Assembly (NCBI RefSeq): GCF_937941905.1
Contig: NZ_CALDGS010000163.1
Location: 1-13,690 of the forward strand
Direction of reading: 5' to 3'
DNA length: 13,690 bases
From: an uncultured Mycolicibacterium sp.
Lineage (GTDB): Bacteria; Actinomycetota; Actinomycetes; Mycobacteriales; Mycobacteriaceae
Positions 8,228-13,690 of this stretch are shown here, piece by piece. Under the pieces are notes generated by a model, which was not told where the DNA came from, ran no database searches, and saw nothing but the letters and a program-made list of their open reading frames with translations. How positions within the stretch are numbered: the first letter of the stretch is position 1; each line of letters starts with the position of its first letter. The translations under genes were made by a program, and so were the position numbers.

Positions 8228-9105
8228 CGTGTACTCTCTCGCAGCGCCCCGAACCCGGGGATGCCCAGCATCAGCCGGGTCAACTGGTGCATCCCGGCGC
8301 CGGGCAGCATCCGGTTGGCCAGCAGCAGCATTCGCGCATCCGGCCCGACCGGTTTACGGACGAACGGTTTTCGGCTCTCCAGCGCGGCGGCGAGCCCGGC
8401 GGCGAACCGCTGCGGGGAGCGCGCCGCCCGGCGCATCGCGGCGCGGCCACGGCGGTCCATGGTGGCGTGGTGGCGGGCGTAGGCGCCGTGCAGGTCCCGG
8501 CAGTCGGTGGTGCCGGCGTCGGTGATGATGTCGGTGTCGTAGGTGCCGGTCACCAGCACGGTCACCCCGATGCCGAACGGGGCGACCTCCCCGGCCAGCG
8601 ACTCGCCCCAGCGTTCCAGCGCCCCCTTGGCCGCCGAGTACGGGGCGGTGGCCGGCATACCGCGCACCCCGCCCTGGCTGGACACCAGCACGATCCGCCC
8701 GCGCCCGGCCTCCCGCATGCCGGGCAGCAGGGCCTTGGTGAGCGCCACCGGGCCGAACACGGTCGTGGCGAACATGGTCTCCCACAACGAGACCGGTGTT
8801 TCCTCCACCATTCCGGCCGCGGAGATGCCGGCGTTGTGCACGAGTGCGAACGGAGCCCCGACGGCGGCCTCGATGTCCTTGGCGCAGCGTTCGATCGAGG
8901 CCGGGTCGGTCAGGTCCAGCGACACCCCGAGGAGCCGGGGGTCGTCGGTGCCGGCGCCGGTGTGCGCACGCAACCGGGCCAGCCCGGCATCCACCGACCG
9001 CATGGCGGCCACCACCTGCCAGCCCCGCCGGTACAGTTCGGCCGCCGAGGCCAGCCCGAGCCCCCGGGCGGCGCCGGTGATGACGACGCTGCGCGGCGCG
9101 GTCAC
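8224..9105 (-). CDS. Short-chain dehydrogenase/reductase (SDR)
   Basis: A 293-residue classical SDR, an NAD(P)-dependent alcohol/ketone oxidoreductase with a Rossmann fold. Motifs: nucleotide-binding TGAARGLG (residues 10-17), LDLTD (64-68), structural NAG (91-93), catalytic Ser in LVSSQGG (142/143), and Y156-x-x-x-K160 in YSAAK. The C-terminal roughly 70 residues (after DCRDLHGAYARHH) form a basic and hydrophobic tail longer than in minimal 250-residue SDRs. The GTG start at 9105 overlaps the AveC-like gene's TGA (GTGA), and the stop overlaps the ALDH start (ATGA), so it lies in a tightly coupled string. Its likely role is oxidation of an alcohol made by a P450, feeding the aldehyde dehydrogenase. 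The reverse reductive role is also possible. Confidence 0.95.
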
Positions 9106-10229
9106 CGGTCGGTCCCGCACCGGTCGCCGAGCTCGCCGAGGGTCACCGCCGGCCGGCCGTCGGGCTGGCCGCTCATCCAGGTCGACCAGATGCCGACCGA
9201 GTACGGGCCGGGCTCGCCGTTCTGCTCGTAGAAGCCCTGCGGGTCGTAGACCTTGGCCTCCGGGTACGGCCACGGGCAGGCCACCGTGCTCGCCAGCCTG
9301 GTGGCCTTCACGACCGCGAACAGGCCGCCGTAGCACAGGTATGCGACGTTGAGGATCACCAGCATCACCACGAAGGTGGCCAACCGGGGCCGGCCCGGCA
9401 GGATGCGGGCCCGCTGGGCGAGTTTCTCGGCCACCGAGCGGCCGGTGTCGTCGCGATAGAGCAGCACCCCGGCCGGGATCATCACGAACGTCACCGCGAC
9501 CACCTCCCAGATCAGCGGGAACTGGTGCGGCTGCCCGGCGAACACCGAGCCCCACGGGGGCACCTGCGAGTAGATGTACATGCCGGTGCGTACCAGGGTC
9601 ATCTCCAGGGCGGCGTCGAGCACCACCCCGATCGGGAAGATGAGGGCGGCCAGGCTGATCAGCGGGTGGCGCCACACGAACGCGTCGACGCCCTTGCGGG
9701 CCTGCAGTTTTCGCAGGATCCAGCGCGCCGGAAAGTACGGACCGAGGTAGAACATCACGTAGCCGAGCACCACGAACGGCTCCACCGTTGGTGACAGCGA
9801 CACCAGCGGCCAGTCCTCCGGCAGGTGCCACAGCTGCGGGTTGTAGACCGCGAACGGCGACCAGTTCATGATCGGGTCCTGCCAGACGATCAGCGTGGTG
9901 ACCACCGCCATGAGCAGCGTCGGGTTGTGCGGATTGCGCCGCCAGTGGATCACCCACAGCGTGACGACCACCGCCATGGTGACGACGGTGAACACCTCCA
10001 GCACGACCAGCCAGTGCTCGAACCCGAACAGCGGTTCCACCGGCCGCGGGGCGCCCTGCACCTGCGGATCGGCCACCCGGGGCGAGCCCACGCCCTTGCG
10101 CGCGTTGACGCCGAAGAACACCCCGACCGCCAGGATCGCGGCGACGGCCGCGGCCGGGCCGAACCGGCCGCGACCAGACGGGCCCGGCCGGGCCGCCGGG
10201 ACGTCGATGCGTGTCTGCTCGGTGGTCAT
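9102..10229 (-). CDS. AveC-family (spirocyclase-like) integral membrane protein
   Basis: A 375-residue membrane protein resembling the AveC family. AveC itself acts in avermectin biosynthesis on spiroketal formation; mycobacterial members have no established function that I know of. A Pro/Arg-rich cytosolic N-terminus (1-23) is followed by hydrophobic segments near 25-41, 73-95, 103-116, 148-165, 187-206, 238-257 and 284-305. A long hydrophilic C-terminal tail follows. Conserved-looking polar/aromatic loops are WQDPIMNWSPFAVYNPQLWH (116-135) and YIYSQVPPWGSVFAGQPHQF (218-237), plausible active or substrate-binding regions. The start ATG 10229 has AGGAG (10236-10240) with a 6-nt spacer. It lies 3 nt after the binding-protein gene and overlaps the SDR start. 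With no polyketide synthase nearby, a role on a lipid, terpenoid or sterol-like substrate is more likely than polyketide spirocyclisation (inference). Confidence 0.85.
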   Translation of the reverse strand: MTTEQTRIDVPAARPGPSGRGRFGPAAAVAAILAVGVFFGVNARKGVGSPRVADPQVQGAPRPVEPLFGFEHWLVVLEVFTVVTMAVVVTLWVIHWRRNPHNPTLLMAVVTTLIVWQDPIMNWSPFAVYNPQLWHLPEDWPLVSLSPTVEPFVVLGYVMFYLGPYFPARWILRKLQARKGVDAFVWRHPLISLAALIFPIGVVLDAALEMTLVRTGMYIYSQVPPWGSVFAGQPHQFPLIWEVVAVTFVMIPAGVLLYRDDTGRSVAEKLAQRARILPGRPRLATFVVMLVILNVAYLCYGGLFAVVKATRLASTVACPWPYPEAKVYDPQGFYEQNGEPGPYSVGIWSTWMSGQPDGRPAVTLGELGDRCGTDR

Positions 10230-10232
10230 GGC

Positions 10233-11345
10233 TCACTCCTGTCCGAAGCGGTCCACCAGATGCGAGTTCGTCCCGTCCGGGTCCAGCCGGCGGGCCACCA
10301 GGTAGCCCGCACCCATCCAGGCGCGGTGGCACCAGTTGCCCAGCGACACCCGGGTGCCCGGTGCGCCGGCGGCGGCGGGCAGCATCTTGACCCGCTCCAG
10401 CGCATCGCGCAGTCCGCGCGGGCTGAGCGGCCGGGCGTCGATCACCGCGTGCAGCAGCGTGTTGGCGATGTCGTGGTTGACCACCGGCACGCAGTACTGC
10501 GGGCGTCGGCCGTAGGCCGCCTGGTAGCGGTCCAGGAACCGCTGCCCGACCGGGTTGTGCTCGTCGTACTGGTCCACCCCGACCCAGCCCAGGAACGCGT
10601 TCCACAGCACCGGGTTGATCCAGGCGTTCTGGAACGCCGTGCTGGTGAATCGCGGTGGATCCCAGCCCAGTTCGGCCAGCACCGGGTTGACGAAGACGAT
10701 GCCGAAGCCGAACCCGCAGTGCACCAGCGCACTCGGCTCGGCGTCGTGCAGGCGCTTGACCGCCGCGGTGACGTCCTGGGCGGTCTGGGCGATGTACTCC
10801 TCGCCGACGATGCGGATGTCCTTGCGTTTGGCCGCGTTCCGCAGGTTGCGCAGGTAGGTGTCGCCGATCAGCGATTGTTCGACGAGCACCCCGACCTCGG
10901 TGTGTCCGCCCTTGGCGAGCAGGTCCGCCCAGAAGATCGGCTCGTCGGTGAGCGAGCCCTGCGGGAAGGAGAAGGTCCACTCCCCCAACCACTCCTCGCT
11001 GCCGGTGACGCTCAGCGCCGGTACCCGGAAGCGTTGCTCGATCGCCTCTTTGGTGGGGACCGCGTTGTCGGTGATGTTGGGCCCGAACACCGCGAGGCAC
11101 CCCTCGTCGACGAGTTCGCCGAAGGCGTCGATGACGGCCTTCACCGACCCCTTCGGCAACCCCTCGACCTCGCGGTAGACGATCTCGATGGGCCGGTCGA
11201 TCAGCCCGGCCGCGTGCGCCTCGCCGAAGACCAGCTCGAACGGTCTGGCGAAGTCGTCCTTCATCTCCTGCGGATAGAACTCCGGCAGCCGGAGATCCAT
11301 CAGATAGCCGAGCCTGATCGGTTCGGCGGTGCTCTCGTAGGACAT
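10233..11345 (-). CDS. Type I periplasmic-binding-protein-like protein without signal peptide
   Basis: A 370-residue protein with the pattern of branched-chain amino acid/amide/urea binding proteins (Peripla_BP_6 type, two-lobe fold). The N-terminal strand is IRLGYLMDL (10-18), VDEGCLAVFGPN (79-90) matches the usual loop in which ligand carboxylates bind, and VPALSVTGSEEWLG (108-121) and GVLVEQSLIGDTYLRNL (152-168) follow. Normally these proteins are lipoproteins serving an ABC importer. Here the N-terminus MSYESTAEPIRLG is hydrophilic, with no hydrophobic helix, Tat motif or lipobox Cys, and no importer genes are adjacent. It should therefore be cytosolic, as in the amide sensor AmiC, or it binds an acyl/CoA-type intermediate. 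It is the first gene of the operon. ATG 11345 has GGAGG (11350-11354) 4 nt upstream. Confidence 0.85.
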   Translation of the reverse strand: MSYESTAEPIRLGYLMDLRLPEFYPQEMKDDFARPFELVFGEAHAAGLIDRPIEIVYREVEGLPKGSVKAVIDAFGELVDEGCLAVFGPNITDNAVPTKEAIEQRFRVPALSVTGSEEWLGEWTFSFPQGSLTDEPIFWADLLAKGGHTEVGVLVEQSLIGDTYLRNLRNAAKRKDIRIVGEEYIAQTAQDVTAAVKRLHDAEPSALVHCGFGFGIVFVNPVLAELGWDPPRFTSTAFQNAWINPVLWNAFLGWVGVDQYDEHNPVGQRFLDRYQAAYGRRPQYCVPVVNHDIANTLLHAVIDARPLSPRGLRDALERVKMLPAAAGAPGTRVSLGNWCHRAWMGAGYLVARRLDPDGTNSHLVDRFGQE

Positions 11346-11370
11346 GCGGCCTCCGGCCTCGGCAGGCGGT

Positions 11371-11390
11371 GGAACCTAATATTTGTTCAG
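11371..11390 (-). promoter_or_regulatory. AT-rich imperfect dyad, candidate promoter/operator of the P450 operon
   Basis: On + the arms GAAC (11372-11375) and GTTC (11385-11388) flank a 9-bp AT-rich centre CTAATATTT. This suits a dimeric repressor of TetR or similar type. On - a TANNNT hexamer TAGGTT (11378-11373) would give a leader of about 20 nt carrying the GGAGG before ATG 11345; another, TAGGGT, lies at 11396-11391. No convincing -35 is visible. The regulator is not encoded in this window. Confidence 0.45.
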
Positions 11391-11421
11391 ACCCTATCGG
11401 GGCGGCCAGGTGCAGTCAACG

Positions 11422-11442
11422 TTCCCGCATGCCTTTCGGGAA
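11422..11442 (-). repeat. Inverted repeat TTCCCG-N9-CGGGAA
   Basis: A perfect 6-bp stem with a 9-nt loop, 37-57 nt after the NorQ-like stop in the direction of transcription. It may act with the neighbouring hairpin as a terminator or attenuator. No U-rich tail follows. Confidence 0.4.
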
Positions 11443-11454
11443 GTGGTTCGGTAC

Positions 11455-11469
11455 CGGCGCGAAGCGCCG
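11455..11469 (-). terminator. GC-rich hairpin after the NorQ-like gene, candidate terminator
   Basis: CGGCGC-GAA-GCGCCG, a perfect 6-bp GC stem with a 3-nt loop (TTC on the transcribed strand), beginning 9 nt after the TGA of the NorQ-like gene. There is no U-tract, but mycobacterial terminator-like hairpins often lack one. It could equally be an mRNA-stabilising structure, with readthrough into the downstream operon. Confidence 0.4.
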
Positions 11470-11478
11470 TCGCGGCGG

Positions 11479-12291
11479 TCATCCGGGCAGATAGGCGTCG
11501 ATGAGCTCGGCCAGGCCACGGCCGACCGCGGCGTCGTCGGAGAGCGGTCCCGCCACCGCGGCACGGGCCGCCGTCCGCGGCGGCAGGCCCTCGGCGATCA
11601 GCCGCCCGGCGGCGATCAGCACCCGGGTGGAGGCCACCTCGCGCAGGCCGGGTGTCTCCAGCCGCCGGACGGCCGCGCCGAGCCGCACCAGCTCGGCGGC
11701 CCGGCCGCGGTCGAGGCCGGCCTCCGCGGCCACGATCTGTTCCTCGACCTCCATTGGCGGGAAACCGAACTCGATGGCGACCAGGCGCTGCCGGGTGGAG
11801 TCCTTGAGATCCTTGAGCACGCTCTGGTAGCCGGGGTTGTAGGACAGCACCAGACCGAACCCCGGGGCGGCGTCCAGGGTGACGCCGAGCCGTTCGATCG
11901 GCAGCTGCCGACGGTGGTCGGCCAGCGGGTGCAGGACCACGGTGGTGTCCTGGCGCGCCTCGACCACCTCGTCGAGGTAGCAGATCGCGCCCTGCCGCAC
12001 CGCCCGGGTGAGCGGGCCGTCCACCCACTCGGTCTCCCCGCCGCGCAACAGGAACCGGCCGACCAGGTCGGCGGCGGTCAGGTCGTCGTGACAGGACACC
12101 GTGATCAGCGGCCGCCCCAGATCGTGGGCCATGGCCTCGACGAACCGCGTCTTGCCGCAGCCGGTGGGCCCCTTGAGCACCACCGCCAGCCCCTGCCGGT
12201 GCGCGGCCTTGAACACCGCCTCCTCGTCCCCGACCGGAACGTAGTACGGCCGCGGCGGCCGGGTTCCGGTCTGGCTCTCGGTGAGTGTCAT
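11479..12291 (-). CDS. MoxR-class AAA+ ATPase, CbbQ/NirQ/NorQ family
   Basis: A 270-residue cytosolic AAA+ ATPase. Family members form hexamers and, with a VWA-domain partner, remodel or load metal into enzymes: CbbQ with CbbO activates Rubisco, and NorQ with NorD is needed for maturation of nitric oxide reductase. Motifs: Walker A GPTGCGKT (41-48), Walker B AICYLDE (102-108) with D107/E108, sensor-1 Asn N152 in VLSYNPGYQ, an arginine-finger region DSTRQRLVAIEF (164-175), and a C-terminal helical CbbQ_C-type domain (about 180-270). The ATG at 12291 has GAGAGG about 6 nt upstream. It follows the VWA gene by 31 nt, the usual partner arrangement. Its client is not evident: no norB/norC or rbcL/S is in view. 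Confidence 0.93.
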   Translation of the reverse strand: MTLTESQTGTRPPRPYYVPVGDEEAVFKAAHRQGLAVVLKGPTGCGKTRFVEAMAHDLGRPLITVSCHDDLTAADLVGRFLLRGGETEWVDGPLTRAVRQGAICYLDEVVEARQDTTVVLHPLADHRRQLPIERLGVTLDAAPGFGLVLSYNPGYQSVLKDLKDSTRQRLVAIEFGFPPMEVEEQIVAAEAGLDRGRAAELVRLGAAVRRLETPGLREVASTRVLIAAGRLIAEGLPPRTAARAAVAGPLSDDAAVGRGLAELIDAYLPG

Positions 12292-12322
12292 CGCCTACCT
12301 CTCCGTTCCGGTCCCTCCCCGC

Positions 12323-13690
12323 TCACGCCACCCGCCGGCGCAGGTCCGCGGTGTGCAGCGCCGACCGGAACAGCACCCCGACGTGCTCGCCGAGCCGGGT
12401 CGGGAGCGGGATGGTGGCATGTGCGGCACTGCCGAACACCGCCCGCAGCGCACCGCTGTCGGTGGCCGCCCCGACGGTCAGACACAGACAGCCGATGCCG
12501 GCCCGGCGGGCCTCGAGCAGCGCGCGGCGGACGTCGGCCGCACCGTGGGTGCGTTCGTAACCGTGGTCGTAGGCCAGCCCGTCGGAGCACACGACCAACA
12601 GCCGCCGGCCGGTGCCGGCCTGCGCGCCGATCAGCGCGGTGCCGTGCCGGATCGCCGCGCCCAGCCGGGAGTAACCACCGGGCCGCAGGGCCGCCAGCCG
12701 CCGCATGGTGGTCACCCCGAGCCGTTCGTCGAACCGTTTGACGGCCAGCAGGTGCACCGCGCCGCGGCCCTGGGAGTGGAAGGCGTACAACGCCACCCGG
12801 TCGCCGAGTTCGTTCAGCGCGACGGTGAGCGCGGCGGCCGCGGCCCGCTGCTGGTCGTGCACCGTGGCGCCGGCGGTGCCGGCCTCGGCCGACGATCCGG
12901 AGACGTCCAACAGCACCAGCACCGCCAGGTCGCGGCGCCGGCGCAGGCTGTCGGTGTAGACGGCCTCGTCCGGGGCGGATCCGGCGAGCAGCTCCACACG
13001 GGCCGCCACGGCGGCGTCGAGGTCGATATCGTCACCCTGGACCTGCCGCCGGCGGCGCTGCAGCCCGGTGCCGAGCCGGGTGAGCGGCCGGCGCAGCGGG
13101 TGCACGTCGGGCCAGGGCAGCCCCGCACCGTCACCGTCCGGTGCGTCGGCCTCGTACACCGTGCACCAGTCCGGCAGGTAGCGACGCTGCCGGTGGTCCC
13201 ACTCCGGGTACCGCCGCCCGCTCCCCGGCCCGGCGAGCGGGTCGCCGTCGGCGGGGACGGCCGCGGTGGACAGCACCGCATGCGCCCCGCGCACCCCGTC
13301 GGCGGTGCGGTGGGTGGGCGCGTCGGCGCCCGGCGGCCCGCCGCCGTCGAGCCGGCGGACCTGGGTCATCATGCGCCGGAACAGTTTTCCGAGCGCACCG
13401 CCACCGCCGACCGGGCTGGTGAACGGGTCGGCGATGTCGTCGGCGTCCGGGGCGGCGTCGGGCTCGGGAATGCGTTCGAGCCGGCCCGGCGCGGCCCGGC
13501 GCGGAGCGTGCCGGGCGGCGGCCTCGGAGCGGTCCCGCGCGGCGGTGGCGAGCAGCCGCGCCGGGTCGATGGCACCGAAGCAGGGCGGCGGGTCGGCGAC
13601 CGGGGTGGCGCCGCGCGCGACCGCCAGCGATTCGGCCGGGCTCGCGCTGCGCACCGGCGCCACCTCGAGCAGGTCACGGGCGGCGGGCGG
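12323..13690 (-). CDS. VWA-domain protein, NorD/CbbO-like, N-terminally truncated by window edge
   Basis: The C-terminal 455 residues of a NorD/CbbO-type protein; the frame stays open to the right edge, and full-length relatives are usually several hundred residues longer or start not far upstream. Numbered from GTG 13663, a low-complexity Ala/Arg/Pro stretch (1-150) precedes the family block YPEWDHRQRRYLPDWCTV (152-169). QGDDIDLDAAVAARVEL (209-225) leads into the VWA domain. Its metal-ion site has DVSGS (253-257), S332 in GGYSRLGAAIRHG where Thr is usual, and D361 in VVCSDGLAYDHGYE. The C-terminal ADVRRALLEARRAGIGCLCLTVG is also typical. It should bind the AAA+ partner and recruit the client through the metal site. 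GTG 13663 may be internal. The pair is transcribed as one unit. Confidence 0.9.
   Translation of the reverse strand, partial: PPAARDLLEVAPVRSASPAESLAVARGATPVADPPPCFGAIDPARLLATAARDRSEAAARHAPRRAAPGRLERIPEPDAAPDADDIADPFTSPVGGGGALGKLFRRMMTQVRRLDGGGPPGADAPTHRTADGVRGAHAVLSTAAVPADGDPLAGPGSGRRYPEWDHRQRRYLPDWCTVYEADAPDGDGAGLPWPDVHPLRRPLTRLGTGLQRRRRQVQGDDIDLDAAVAARVELLAGSAPDEAVYTDSLRRRRDLAVLVLLDVSGSSAEAGTAGATVHDQQRAAAAALTVALNELGDRVALYAFHSQGRGAVHLLAVKRFDERLGVTTMRRLAALRPGGYSRLGAAIRHGTALIGAQAGTGRRLLVVCSDGLAYDHGYERTHGAADVRRALLEARRAGIGCLCLTVGAATDSGALRAVFGSAAHATIPLPTRLGEHVGVLFRSALHTADLRRRVA

Larger units (their letters stand above)
11346..11478. other. 133-bp intergenic region between the NorQ-like gene and the P450 operon
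   Basis: The only sizeable gap in the right half of the window. It carries an AT-rich island near 11373-11388 that contrasts with the GC-rich surroundings, and two inverted repeats nearer the NorQ-like stop. Both flanking genes lie on -, so it most likely holds the terminator or attenuator of the NorQ/NorD unit and the promoter of the binding-protein-to-P450 operon. No ORF with gene-like composition is seen in it. Confidence 0.7.

Noticed and set aside
10233..11345. Conventional ABC importer lipoprotein
   Set aside because: No signal sequence or lipobox, and no permease or ATPase gene next to it; the ABC genes at 1-1339 are an exporter type about 9 kb away.
9825..11504. 559-codon open frame on + opposite the binding-protein gene
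   Set aside because: No recognisable motif, no ribosome-binding site noted, and antisense to a well-supported protein.

Overview
The window is very GC-rich, gene-dense DNA with strong third-position GC bias, many GTG starts and 4-bp start/stop overlaps, which points to an actinobacterium. Synteny narrows this to a mycobacterium (Mycobacterium/Mycolicibacterium type). The order ABC ATPase, ABC permease, ctaA-like protein, oppositely oriented ATP-grasp protein, qor matches what I recall of M. tuberculosis Rv1458c-Rv1457c-Rv1456c-Rv1455-Rv1454c. The species cannot be named from the sequence alone.

Region 1 (1-4231) is this conserved core block. It holds the 3' part of an ABC-2 type exporter ATPase, its translationally coupled permease and a CtaA/COX15 heme A synthase-like membrane protein, all on +. 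A 311-residue ATP-grasp protein follows on -, overlapping the ctaA tail by 51 bp, then the quinone oxidoreductase qor on +. Just upstream of ctaA lies a TACTAC-N5-GTAGT dyad that fits a BlaI operator. Both ctaA and the ATP-grasp gene have a TANNNT -10 hexamer exactly 7 nt before a start codon, as expected for leaderless mycobacterial transcripts.

Region 2 (4228-11345, all on -) is an accessory catabolic or biosynthetic operon that touches qor through a shared CTAG stop. In transcription order it encodes a substrate-binding-protein-like protein with no signal peptide, an AveC-family membrane protein, a short-chain dehydrogenase (SDR), an aldehyde dehydrogenase (ALDH) and two cytochromes P450. 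Gaps are 3, -4, -4, 10 and -4 nt, so it is almost certainly one transcript. The enzyme set suggests hydroxylation of a hydrophobic substrate by P450, then alcohol to aldehyde (SDR) to acid (ALDH); the substrate is unknown. The first P450 of the pair carries a 1-nt frameshift in a C5 run near its N-terminus.

Region 3 (11346-11478) is a 133-bp gap with an AT-rich, imperfect dyad that is probably the operon promoter or operator, and two hairpins. Region 4 (11479-13690, on -) encodes a MoxR-class AAA+ ATPase of the CbbQ/NirQ/NorQ type and the C-terminal part of its VWA partner of the NorD/CbbO type, which runs off the window. No nitric oxide reductase or Rubisco is present. The most interesting hypothesis is that this chaperone pair serves a metalloenzyme of the neighbouring pathway, possibly encoded beyond the right edge.
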